Source of the DNA: Gordionus sp. m RMFG-2023
Taxonomy: Eukaryota > Nematomorpha > Gordioida > Chordodea > Parachordodidae
NCBI RefSeq assembly: GCF_954871325.1
Contig: NC_088779.1
Coordinates: 2,792,846-2,856,845 of the forward strand
DNA length: 64,000 nt
Direction of reading: 5' to 3'
Translations under genes and position numbers: made by a program
Shown: positions 10,980 to 21,486 of the stretch, in pieces
Position numbering within the stretch: position 1 is the stretch's first letter
Layout: every line of letters begins with the position of its first letter
The notes under the pieces: model-generated
What the model was told of the DNA's origin: nothing
The model's input: only the letters and a program-made list of their open reading frames with translations
The model's database searches: none

Positions 10980-11859
10980 GCTCAGCCTTATTTAACTTTT
11001 GTATTTCTATTTCTTCTATTCTACAAAATTCGAAGTAAAAATAAAATATTTAAAAAATTATAGGTATTTATGAATAATTAATATTAAAAATACTTATTAA
11101 TTCTAACTTACTAATAATTTTGAATTTAATAAAATAATTATATATAATAATAAACTAAATTACCATTTGATTTCAATCTCTTTGAACTTAAAATTTTTCC
11201 ATTCTATTAATATTTTTGAATAATGTTAATGTACTCACAAGGAAAGGAAATTTTAATAAAATTTATTTATAAAAAATAAGTTTTATGTTGGAAAATTGTT
11301 ATTCAAATATTTGTAAAATTTTGATTGAAGTGGGGAGGGGGTGGAGGGTAAAATTTTTATTAGCTTAAAATGATATTTATGAAAACAGTCAAATTTGCGA
11401 TGGGGGGATTTCCCCCCCCCCACATTGGTTACGCTCCTGGGATCTAGATACAGATACATCGTCTAAAATAATATCTAGATACAGATATTTTAATCAAAAA
11501 TCTATCTAGATACAGACATTTATATATCTAGATACAAGATCTAGATACAAGTATCTAGACCCTTTAACAACTCTGATAATTATCTTATAACCTCCCGCAG
11601 TATCAGATAAAATTAAAATCATTATACGTGAAAACAATGTTATTATTCTATTTGTGTGCTTAATCAAATAAATTTCAAGAAAGTATCGTAAAATATTGTC
11701 ATGAGATAATATCGGAAAATCGGCCCTTCCATCAAGTTACTCGTCATTCAAGTAAGATTCATTAGGATTAATTTGGAATAGGAACATGCGCAAATCAATA
11801 AATTTAAAACTGTTAGAAGAAGAATTCAAAACAGTGCATTTGGTGTTGTCACATTTCTA

Positions 11860-12640
11860 TGATAATTTAAATGACATGTTTACAATTTGTATATTCCTAC
11901 CCATTTGCTTAAAGAAAGATCAAAAAGTTTAATAATGTTGTTTATGATAATTATCACTTTTTTTGGTATATTTCTTTACTGCATTCTTAATTTAATATGT
12001 TTACAAACATATAATTTACCCATTTGCTTCAAATAAAAATATTCAAAATTGAATAAAAATAACGATTATTAAAATTTATATTCAAGTCCATTTGTTTTTT
12101 ACTATTTTTTTTTAAAATAAAATTTAGCCATAATGATTTATCACAATTGTTACTTTTGTATATAGTTTATTATCTTCAATAAAAATTTTAATTTCAACAT
12201 GTTTTCATTTTTATAATTTTACCTATTTGCTTCTAAATAATTTCAAAAAAAATTTTCTTTTTAAATAACGAAATGACAATTGTCACATTTTACCATGGTT
12301 CATCTTCACTAAAATTTTAATTTTAACACCAAATTTATTTTTTTACCCATTTGCTTCAAAATAATACAAAAAATAATAATAATAACGACAATATTTAATT
12401 GTCACATTGTACATCTTCATTGAAAATCATAATTTAACATGTTTATAATATATATTTTAAACCCGTATTATACTTAAAATTTTTAAATAACAAATATGAT
12501 AATTGTCACTTATTATATGGCACATCTTCATTGAAAAAAAATTCTAATTTAACATGACAAATATGATAATTGTCACTTTTCTATGGTTCATCTCCAGCTA
12601 AATCCTACCCAATTGCCTTAAAAAAAACTTTAAAAGAGAA
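11860..12640. repeat. Degenerate tandem array, unit about 110 bp
   Basis: Six or seven diverged units share three motifs in fixed order: ATAATTGTCAC, then ATGGTTCATCTTCA with TTTAATTTAACATG, then TTTACCCATTTGCTTC. The first and last units are worn. This looks like an old local satellite. I see no gene in it. Confidence 0.75.
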
Positions 12641-13359
12641 AATTTCCACATTTCAAATGCTCCTCATTCATCTTCCATAAACTAAATCCTTACTTTAAAA
12701 TTTTAAAACCCATTACTTAATAATTAGAAATATAATATTTGATATCATGATTGATGTCGTGCCAAATTTATGAGTCGGATCAAAATAAAGGACTTCTCGA
12801 GTCTAAGTCGATACTAATGACAGCCATTTTGGGGGCTAGGTTGAAAAACCCGTTCAAAATTTTAGGTCGAGGCGATGACTTCCTCTCGTGGGGTTTAAAC
12901 TACGCTATTCCCAAGCCGATGCCTGTTAACCTTACATAACTAATCCTGCTAAATTATTCACGGGCCAGTCCCCCGAATGATTTCATTTTATCAATATTCT
13001 TTATAAAAAACATTAAAAAAACTAGGCAAATTTTGAAACTGTGAAAATGAGTTAAGCAAAGCTGCATAATTCAATTAAAAAACACAGTTTTGACTCTATT
13101 TTACGAAACATTTTAAAAGCTAAATATTTACAAATTTTGTTTTTTATTAATAAGTGATATTTATTAAAGATTTTTTTTTTGAGAATTTAAATACTAAAAA
13201 TAAATATAAATAATTAATTTTCATTATATTTTTACCTTTAATTGAAATCAATTTAAAAGAAATTCACAGCGACAGGCTTTTTGTAAATAATTTTTTTAAA
13301 AAAAAACCATGTTAGGATTTAATTCAAAAAATTTATGGATGAACGGCAACCTTGTTCTA
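12641..13359. other. No gene recognised
   Basis: A 62-codon + strand frame at 12751-12939 lies in a less AT-rich patch and has mixed composition, but I recognise nothing in it. The rest is low-complexity. Confidence 0.35.
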
Positions 13360-14752
13360 CATATTCCTGAGAAATATTTAGCAATTCCAACATAAACCAG
13401 TTTACTAAAATTTTCTGCATATTTATCTTGATTCTGGGAGTCGTCGGGAACTTATTCGGAGTGATGCTTCCGCCCGTAGCAATGATTTATGCGCTCTAAG
13501 GATTTACTTTGAATGTACGAAGAACCTGATAATCAAAACCTTGAAACGATCAGCTGGAAGAAAAGGATCCTCGAGGAAAAAAATGTCGAATATGGTTATC
13601 TCGTCCTTAGATCCTCGAAATTTGTTTTCGATAAATACGAGACCCTCCTTCAATAGAACAAAACGTAATGTTAATATTAATCCATATTTGTTGAAATGGT
13701 TTTTCTTGGTAAATTTTATGAATGTTTTGGGATTGATTATTTCATCCTTCTCAAATTTACGGCGCTGAGCATCTAAAAAACCCTTTTTGGACTTCTAAAG
13801 GTTGGATATTCTATTTAGCAAATTATCATTATCCCATATCGAAATCGTTGTTAAATTTTAGCTTCTTCATTTATTTGCTCTTCTTTGCTAATCAGCTGAT
13901 TGCGGTTGTATACCCATTCAACTACAACTCGTTGATTAATATTAAAATTTTCAAAATTGCTATGCTCTAAGGTCTCACGTACTCGATCATATGGTATTTT
14001 CCGACTCACAAATGGTTCAAATTATGTACTATCACAGTTAGCAGAAGGAATAAAATTTACACAGAAGACTATGCCTATTATTATCGATTACGAAAACTCC
14101 GACCCCAGGATACTTAGCTACAGGTATCTTTGGATAATTTACCAAATTAGCAGAGAAGTTTTTGCTGTGCTAATTCCCTTTTCCCTGATAATATCCTGCA
14201 AAATTATACTTCATCAGAAGAGGCGTAACAATTTCTCATAAAATTTTTAAATCGCGGAGTAGTAAGCGTTTTACTGGCGTGTCTGGCAACGAAACTGGAG
14301 AAGATTTCAATGGTATCAAAAATAATCTTGACAATTATAAAAAACCTAATTTCCATTTTCCCGATACATTTGGGAACGACCCCGCTCTTAATCGTAATTC
14401 TAATTTAATCGAGGAAGGAGCAAGGATAACCAAATCTCCAAATAAAATAGTCACCAATGAACCTTACATGATGAATTCTAACAGACGGAACTCCAAAAAG
14501 TTATCCGAACATAAACAACACATAAAAACTTTGACCATCTTAACGTTTCAATTTATAGTTCTCTTACTACCGGTATCGATCATGCAGATGCTAATGGATA
14601 TTATAGCCCTAATATATGCTCCCAAATCACTGTCTTACATTTATATGTTTTTGTTAACCTTAGAATATATATATGTTAGTTGTACCTTTTATTTTAACTT
14701 ATTATTCAATTCCAATTATAGAATCTTGTTCATCGAAAGATTTAAATATTAA
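13360..14752 (+). pseudogene. Rhodopsin-class (class A) GPCR pseudogene
   Basis: Hydrophobic segments in receptor order can be read across several + strand frames. TM1 is FILILGVVGNLFGVML, with the class A GN pair, at about 13410-13497. TM2-like WFFLVNFMNVLGLIISSF is near 13700-13760. TM3 ends AVVYPFNY (about 13840-13930), in the place of the DRY region. TM4-like GLTYSIIWYF is near 13970. TM5 is VFAVLIPFSLIISC (about 14155-14205), then a Ser/Asn-rich third loop. TM6 is LTILTFQFIVLLLPVSIM (14530-14590). TM7 ends TFYFNLLFNSNYR (about 14680-14730), in the place of NPxxY. TM1 and TM4 are each followed by an in-frame TAA in the context GCTCTAAGG, and the frame changes at least three times. Introns do not obviously explain this, so I call it a pseudogene, probably of a peptide-type receptor. 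Confidence 0.75.
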
Positions 14753-16002
14753 ACCAGAATTTAATCAAAAAAAAATCTTAAGTCATATATTTTTTTTATA
14801 TCAACAAGTGTTAAATTTCTGTTTTTGTTTTTTTACATTAATAAAAGATAGTAAGTAATGTGATGAAAGTATAATATACTTTGCCAGTCACTCCACTCCA
14901 TTCCTAACTGCAAAAGTGATATAGATTAGATGGTTCAGGATTATTCTCATCATATAAAACTTATACAAAAATATTATCCTAAATAAATGCACTTAAAAAT
15001 TAATGAACAAAATATGAATATAAAATTATTGGGTAAATAGCAATAAGAAAGCTCATTATAAAATTTTCCGAAATTTATAGGATGGGTTATTATAGATCTA
15101 TTTGAAATGCATTTCCGGCAAAAATCTGATTTTTTTTTTAAATTTTAAAATAACGCGCTCAATTTGAACAATATAAAACTATCACCTTACCAATTATTTT
15201 ATAACGAAAAAAAAATTATAAACATATAAAATAAATATAATATATATAATTTATTTTACAATTTTACAAATTTATATTTACATATTTTTATTATTTTTAT
15301 CCAAATCTTAAATTTTTAACGGTATAAAAATTTGTAAATTTTTCTTTCCCCTAATCTTTTTATCTTATTAATAAATAAAGTTCTATATAAAAAAAAATAA
15401 TTTTACTGTCTCAAATAGATCTCTATATAATAAGCGCACGGTTATTCTCCATCCAGCGGCGTGGTTAAAGTAATGTGCTATATTTTTCAATAGCGAGAGC
15501 TTTAGTGCGCTATAGCGGTAGCGGTAGTTAGCTGCTAATTTTGGAAATTTCAATTTTGTATAAAATTTACAAAAAAATATATATATTTTATAATTAATTT
15601 CTATTAACAAATTTATATTTAAAAAATTAATTTTCACTTATAGTTTAGTAAATAATTTAAAATGTCAACGATAGAAGATTGTTATTGAAAAAGATAATTT
15701 TGCTACCAATCATATCGATCGGCAAAAGTAATTTTTCTCTGGAAAATGATGATATTATGGAATATCCCGTTCCCGATTTCGCTAAATATTTTAATCTCGA
15801 CGAAAAATATATATTAATTAATTAACAACAGGGTATACATTTCTTCGTAAAAATGTGCCGGAAGGTTTTATAATCAAGCACAAGACTAGTAGGACTAGGA
15901 TTCAACGAGAAAACATTTAAAAGTAATATATCAAACAAATTTGGTTCTCTCACTTATATCTTTCTAAAAAAAAATTTCTTAAAGAAAATTCTGAAATAAA
16001 TA
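14753..16002. other. Gene-free stretch with a partial M3 element
   Basis: 15080-15180 contains the inner part of an M3 foldback (TGCATTTCCGGC, then ACGCGCTCAATTTGAAC). Around 15425-15540 there is a less AT-rich patch with GCTATAGCGGTAGCGG and TAGCTGCTAA motifs of unknown meaning. Nothing else stands out. Confidence 0.45.
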
Positions 16003-16218
16003 TTAATAGATGCTTAGGGAAGGTAAACAAAGGTATTTTTAAATTGATTTTTTTTTAAATAAAAAAAAAGAGCTAAAAATGAGGGAAATATCATCAATAT
16101 TCCCAAAATATTGTTCCCAATTCTGGGAACAAACGATAATATTTCCTCAATTTTTAGCGATTTTTTTTTTTTACAAAAACTTAATTTAGATACAAGTTAT
16201 TTTCCTAGCATCTATTAA
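16003..16218. mobile_element. TTAA-flanked foldback element
   Basis: TTAATAGATGCTTAGGGAA on the left faces TTTTCCTAGCATCTATTAA on the right. TTAA at both outer ends could be a target duplication as made by piggyBac-type transposases, though the terminal bases are not the usual piggyBac CCC. The centre is a further palindrome around TTGTTCCCAATTCTGG. Non-coding. Confidence 0.65.
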
Positions 16219-16458
16219 AATATTATTTTTAATATTACTTTTAAAAAATTTTCTAGGAGATATATCCCCTATTTTTAGCCATTTGCTTTTAATTTAGCGA
16301 TTTAGAAAATGTGTTGCCCAATCTTTTTTAATCTTTAAAATAAAATATGAATCAAAGCTGTAATCTATAATAGTTTTTGAGAAAACATGCTGAGTTTTTG
16401 TGAATGTTTTCTAGCCCAGTCCAAACATGGTATGTTTCAACTTTCTTTCCTTCAAGAT

Positions 16459-16459
<1 letters not shown>

Positions 16460-16549
<90 letters not shown>

Positions 16550-16550
16550 A
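16460..16550. repeat. GAAA tetranucleotide microsatellite
   Basis: About 23 uninterrupted GAAA units. The open frames across it on both strands are artefacts. Confidence 0.97.
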
Positions 16551-16674
16551 CTTAAATTGTGGTTATTCAAAAAATTTTTTGTCTTCTTAAAATTAAATAT
16601 TTTTTTAAAAAATCATTTAAAACGAATCATTATTATTTTTATCCGAACACTCCTTTTACCGCTTCACATTTTTG

Positions 16675-17170
16675 TGGTGTTAAACGGCTCGTGTTTTGAG
16701 TCGATTTTTAGAAACGGCTAACAACTCAATATTTTATCCAGAAAAATATCATGTGAGCATGAAGATTCTGCTCATAGAAGAAACAAAGCTCTAGACACAT
16801 ATTATCGAAATCTCGAGGCTTAGACTGCATTCAAAGTGGAGACAGATCCCTTTTTTTACATCCGTTCCGTCAAAAGACAATCTCATTAAAAAATGATATA
16901 TATGTTCATAGTGCGTCCGTTCCGACAACTTCCGTCTTAAAAACCGGCAAATTTTATAGAATGTTATAAACCGTTAATTATAATTTTTTTAAAAAAAATG
17001 TAAATCTATATATATATATCATTTTTAATGAGATTGACTTTTGACGGAAAGGATGTAAAAAAACGGATCCGTCTTCACTTTGAATGCAGCCTTAGACAAT
17101 ATTTTTCTGGCTAAAATATTGAGTTAGCCGTTTTTAAAATTCCCCTCAAAACGAGCCGTATAACAACACA
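16675..17170. mobile_element. M1 MITE split by a Harbinger-like MITE
   Basis: The left half (16675-16822) carries the M1 left arm and core, and the right half (17092-17170) the right arm. Joined, they restore the normal M1 sequence GAGGCTTAGACAATATT, showing that the inner element inserted into a complete M1 copy. Confidence 0.88.
16823..17091. mobile_element. PIF/Harbinger-like MITE, 269 bp
   Basis: Inverted ends GACTGCATTCAAAGTG and CACTTTGAATGCAGCC differ at one position. TTA flanks both sides (16820-16822 and 17092-17094), the 3-bp duplication typical of PIF/Harbinger. The arms extend inward through TTTACATCC and TTTGACGGAA blocks. Non-coding. Confidence 0.8.
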
Positions 17171-18512
17171 TTCACATTATATAAGGAGTTCCTTCCCAAT
17201 TTCATTATTTCATTTTAGCGTTTTGTTCATTTTCCGGTGACAGGTGATATAGGCCACGGAAAAAGATTTGATCCTATATTTAAGAATATTATTTGAATTT
17301 GATTCCGAATACGAACAATTTACGATAAATGATATTTAAATTTATTTCTGGTCGTTATATTATTTTCGTAAAATTAAATACGGAATCAACTAAGAGTCAG
17401 CAATCTGTCCAAATCTGATTTGACTGGAAATGCATTTCTCAGCACGGGTAGAGTGCCTTATTTAGATAATTTTTTTTGCCATGAACTTAGATAAAAATTT
17501 AAGGCTAGTTCAATGGTTAATCCATGAAATTGTTCTCGAATTTACGATGGGAGTAACTCTATATATGTTGGAATATATTTCAGGCAAAATTTAAGTTTAT
17601 AGATCGCTCTCAGTGAATGATCCAAAACTTTTGAAAGATTTAGAATCGCCATGGATTAGATATTCCAATTAGAAAAGTTCCAGCAAAGCCGCACAAAAAA
17701 AAAATTCATTATATATATTTGATGAATTCTAATATTTAATAGAAGTTAGTGGGTATAGTATTTTTTTTAAAAAAATTTTTTTTTACACACCCAATAATAT
17801 AAATACTTATTTATTTTGACTTTCAACAACATATCTTTCGGTGAACACCTTGCAAACGCGGAATGGGCACCCTCAGCAAATATACTGAAATCTGACAAGG
17901 CAGCGCGTAAATTGAATTCCCACAAGGCCGTGCCGACTGATTGCTATTTGCCGATCCCTAATCCCAAATACGACATTTATAATATACTAATTAAATACGT
18001 CACACATTGTCTTAAACAGGCTTTATAGGAAGAATGCTTTTAAATAGCCAAGTTAGACATTTTAACCCAACTGTCGTCAATAATTAAATATTTTATAAAT
18101 CCTGTTTTTTTTAAAATTTATATTCAAAATTTATAAATCTCGTCTGCGGATTCCAATCTTGGTCCCATGGATTTATGCATCACCCCCCCCCATCCTTTCC
18201 AGCCAAATTAAGACGTGAATCCCCCCCCCCCCTATATCCACCCCTTATCAAATCAAAATTAGCAAAAAAAAAAAATTATAATCAAAACTACCCTCCTAAC
18301 CACTCCACCCCCTTCTCCAATTTAAATTGACGATAGGATAGGGTCTTCATAACTTTATTACCCCTTATCCAATTTCAATGACCATCTTGCGTCACACCCC
18401 CCCCCCCCCCACCTCCTCTCCTTAGGGGAGTTTAAAGTCCATGTGGATGGATGATACAACTGTCTAATAGAAAATATAGGATGGTCGCATTATTCCAATA
18501 AAAAATAAATAT
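17171..18512. other. No gene recognised; one coding-like orphan frame
   Basis: An open stretch at 17816-18028 (+) has balanced composition, unlike its surroundings, and includes SDKAARKLNSHKAVPTD. It begins without an ATG, so it may be the end of an exon or a gene relic. I recognise no family. 18180-18420 holds several long C runs. Confidence 0.35.
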
Positions 18513-18702
18513 CAGAAACCTCAAAGGCCCGGCCCGGGTTTTATTAAAATGTATTTTATTTATTTTTGATTTTTACAGCTAAAAATGGCGATTTAAAATA
18601 TTTGGTTTTAAAATATCCGGCCCGACCCGGGTTTTTTTTTAAAAATTTTTAGGACCGGCCCGGGTACCCCGGCAGGATTAGGACCGGGTCTACAGGTCTC
18701 CG
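18513..18702. mobile_element. M2 hAT-type MITE (GGCCCGG family)
   Basis: Starts CAGAAACCTC with GGCCCGGCCCGGG inside and ends CTACAGGTCTCCG. The flanks ATAAATAT and ATAAATTG agree at six of eight positions, a worn 8-bp duplication. It shares the GCTAAAAATGGCGATTT core with 43083-43274. Confidence 0.7.
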
Positions 18703-19205
18703 ATAAATTGTTGAGCTGCAATTACGATTAAATATTCTCAAGATACTCTTCCGTCAAATTATACCATAAGGTGGAAGAATATATTTTTTGGCTGAGAACA
18801 CCCCTCAAGCTCGGAATAGGGTAAGTAACTGGCGCCGTCGAAAAGTACAAAAACTGTTTATTAATCATCTTTAAAAAAAAATGTTATTTCACAGATCTTT
18901 TAAAAGGTTCGGTTTTGGATTGGATTTTAAACCAAGGGATTTTATCTTATAATCTTCGACAAGTTCGTATAAAATAAAATACAGCATCTTATATGGAGAA
19001 TGGGTATTCTTAGATAAAATAAATCATTTAAACTTTGATCTATAATAAGGGGTAAAATGCTAGTTTTAAAATGTTTCCAGTAAAGGGTAACTAATACCTC
19101 TCGCAAAGAATAACGATAACCTCGCTTTATTTCGACATTTTATTTATATGGATTTAAATATTTATAATATATATAATATATATATATATACAATTATACC
19201 TATAT

Positions 19206-20242
19206 GCTAGTGTTGTTAAACGGTTCCTTTTGGGCAGATCTTTAAAAACCGCTAACTCACAATCAGGGATCCAAACCGAATATCGGTTTGGTTCGGATAA
19301 AAATAACGGTTCAAGGTTCAGGTTCGGTTCGCAAAAAATAAAAATATCGGTTCGGTTCGAACCTCTAAAAACCGGTTTGAATACTTTTGTATTCAAACCT
19401 ACATTAGGAATAGGTAAAAGGAAAAAAAATTTTTTATTTCATAATTAAAATAAAAACCTTCATTTTTATTAATTGCACATTATAAAATAATATTTAATTT
19501 ATAAATATAACAAATAAAATCAATGATTAATTTTAATATGAACAATTACTTAAAAATTTTTTATTAAGCCGCACAATTAATATATTCTCAAAATTCGTCT
19601 CACAAATTACATCTATAAGGAGATAATATGTTAAAACATCTTTCCACACTAACTTGGTAGCTGGCATTGCCAGTATGATATCAGATTTGATGTGTCATAT
19701 ATAATATATATGTAAATAATTGATATATTAGATTTAATTTTTTTCTAGGCATTATAATTTATAAGCTTAAAATATTTAAAAAATGTTGTAAAATGGCAAT
19801 ATACTAAAGTTTATAAAAATTATGACTGACGTTATCAATCAAATGTGATTGATAATAATTTTTAAAACAATTTGAATATAATTAAAATTTTTGCAATATA
19901 ATACTAGTAATAACTTACACATTATTTTATAAGCATAAAATTATGAGACTCGAACCGGTTCAGAGGCATAGCGGTTCGGTTCAGGTTCGGCTAGAAATTT
20001 TTTTAGAGGTTTAGGTTCGGTTTAGGTTCGATAAAAAATACCGGGTTTTAGCGGTTCGGTTTGGATCCCTGCTCACAATACTTCATCCAGAAAAGTATTA
20101 CCCAATCCTGAAGATTTTGCTCATAGAAGGAACAGAGGTTTAGACTTATTATCGAAATCTTGAGGCTTAGGCAATATTTTTCTGGCTAAAATATTGAGTT
20201 AGCCATTCTTAAAAATCGGCTCAAAACGAGCCATTTTACAAG
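19206..20242. mobile_element. M1 MITE split by an 808-bp hAT element
   Basis: The left arm (TAGTGTTGTTAAACGG to ACTCACAAT) and the remainder (from 20072) together form a normal M1 copy. The interruption carries an exact 8-bp duplication. Confidence 0.88.
19264..20071. mobile_element. M6 non-autonomous hAT element, 808 bp
   Basis: Ends CAGGGATCCAAACCG and CGGTTTGGATCCCTG are perfect inverted repeats. CTCACAAT flanks it exactly at 19256-19263 and 20072-20079. Subterminal regions are dense in GGTTCGGTT motifs, which may be transposase-binding repeats. The interior is AT-rich without a transposase. Confidence 0.93.
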
Positions 20243-20382
20243 GCTAACATATATATGAATTAATGATGCAACAAGCACATAAATAATTTAAAAGGATGGG
20301 GAAAATATTTATTTAGAGAGAAATAATGTAATATTATTTATGTATATCTTTCTTAAATTATATTACAAACTATCATTTTTAT

Positions 20383-21486
20383 TTACATTTTAACTGGAAC
20401 GTTTTCCAAAAATTTTAGCATATCGGAATAAAAATCTGAAAAACTATGTTGGTCATATTGATTCATGATGGAGGAAATATTGACAATAATATCGTCTCTT
20501 GTCGCGGGTGGCGGATGAATAGCGTCAAATTTAATCTCGATAACGCGGAAAAAGCTCTCGATTGGATTCAATTGAGGCGAATGTCGCGGAAGATACTCTA
20601 CCCTACTTTTAAAGTGGTCCATATGATGGCTCATATGCATGGGGATATCGTCCATCACGATTACGGCGTCTTCCGGAAGAATTTTTACCAGGTCCGCCAT
20701 ATACTCCAGCAAAAATGTCATCTTATAAGCCCCCTCCACTACGCGATAATTAACCAGACCGTCCAGGCCTATGGTACATAAAAAGCTAACGCATTTAGAT
20801 TTAGAATTTGGGATGACCACGATTGGCGTTACGTCTAATGGTGCCCAGCCGTAGACGGGCGAATTCTGTAAATCTATGCACGTTTCGCTGAAGAAGAATA
20901 ACTTTTCCGTGGGCGTGTTTAGCACCTTCGAGCGATACGCCTTCAGAAAATTGATCGCTTTCGGTGAGTATTTTTTATCGTAGCGTTCTTTACCGGCCCT
21001 TTTTTTGGACCATCCTATACTTTTGATATATTTTCTAATGGTCGTTTTGGTTTTTGGGAAATCAGCGGGAGAATTTTCTATCATTTCTTGGATGGTAAAC
21101 GTGTTATTGGCTTTCAACAGATCCAACAGTTCTGATTGGACATTTGATTGGTCCTTCTTTTTCGATCCCCGTTTTTGTATATCGTAGTCCTTCAATGGAT
21201 CCCCTATAATATCCGGAAAGGTGTTCCGCCTCAGTTTATGCACCGACGCCGTAGACATGTCGACAAGTTTGCTGATATTTCTTACGCTCATTTTTTGCGT
21301 TTCCGGTAACAATAGCATTTTTTTGACGATCTCGATTTTGTCTTTGTTCCAATATTTGTGTATTCTTTTGGGCTTTTTACTTGATGGCGGCGAGTTAGGG
21401 TTAGGTACAGATTCCTTATCTTCTGGATTAGCGGGTGGAGGCGAATCTATATTCTCAACATTGTTAGTGCTAGACATGGAAGACAT
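20383..21486 (-). CDS. Tc1/mariner (IS630-type) transposase, intact frame, atypical catalytic triad
   Basis: The 367-codon uninterrupted frame encodes a cut-and-paste transposase-like protein. A Ser/Pro-rich N-terminus (1-40) precedes a helix-turn-helix region (about 64-87, SVRNISKLVDMSTASVHKL) and a second DNA-binding segment (about 115-165). The DDE catalytic domain (about 195-320) contains YGWAPLD, VIVMDD (Asp279) and SPQLNPIESFF (Glu310). These match the second and third catalytic positions of the DDE_3 family. The expected first Asp, normally in a DE-T/S motif, is Ser200 in FSETCIDL. The Asp-Glu spacing of 30 residues is also short. Base composition is far less AT-rich than its neighbours. 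I found no terminal inverted repeats close to the frame. It may be a dead but young copy, a recently arrived element, or a host-recruited gene. The start is the Met giving the longest frame; Met4 is an alternative. Confidence 0.88.
   Translation of the reverse strand: MSSMSSTNNVENIDSPPPANPEDKESVPNPNSPPSSKKPKRIHKYWNKDKIEIVKKMLLLPETQKMSVRNISKLVDMSTASVHKLRRNTFPDIIGDPLKDYDIQKRGSKKKDQSNVQSELLDLLKANNTFTIQEMIENSPADFPKTKTTIRKYIKSIGWSKKRAGKERYDKKYSPKAINFLKAYRSKVLNTPTEKLFFFSETCIDLQNSPVYGWAPLDVTPIVVIPNSKSKCVSFLCTIGLDGLVNYRVVEGAYKMTFLLEYMADLVKILPEDAVIVMDDIPMHMSHHMDHFKSRVEYLPRHSPQLNPIESFFRVIEIKFDAIHPPPATRDDIIVNISSIMNQYDQHSFSDFYSDMLKFLENVPVKM

Larger units (their letters stand above)
8991..11439 (-). mobile_element. 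Decayed hAT transposon (zinc-finger MYM/TTF-type), nested in M4
   Basis: The left end CAGTGGCGTATCCA and the inverted right end (CAGGAGCGTAACCA read inward) match at 11 of 14 positions and have the hAT CAG-GCGTA form. G/C runs lie next to both ends (about 9017 and 11413), as in related elements. The junction sequence GTATCTA on the left versus GGATCTA on the right is a slightly diverged target duplication inside M4. The element carries a minus-strand transposase ruin and two younger insertions, an M1 MITE (9401-9616) and another hAT MITE (10138-10537). Confidence 0.75.
8958..11575. mobile_element. M4 hAT-type MITE split by a hAT transposon
   Basis: The outer MITE begins CAGTTGTTAAAAG at 8958 and ends CTTTAACAACTCTG at 11575. 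ATAATTAT stands immediately outside on both sides (8950-8957 and 11576-11583), an exact 8-bp duplication typical of hAT. Its two halves (8958-8990 and 11440-11575) match the uninterrupted relative at 33826-33981 on the opposite strand. The interior is occupied by the hAT transposon at 8991-11439. Confidence 0.85.

Noticed and set aside
13360-14752. An alternative genetic code explaining the TAA codons in the GPCR
   Set aside because: The 367-codon transposase and the six-exon gene use ordinary stops, and the GPCR also has frame changes, so decay is simpler.
16352-16590. Open frames of KKER or LSFF repeats, with similar frames at 39423-39629 and 44018-44299
   Set aside because: They run through GAAA/TTTC microsatellites.
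19154-19448. Frames on both strands
   Set aside because: They fall across the M1/hAT insertion junction and the GGTTCGGTT motif region.
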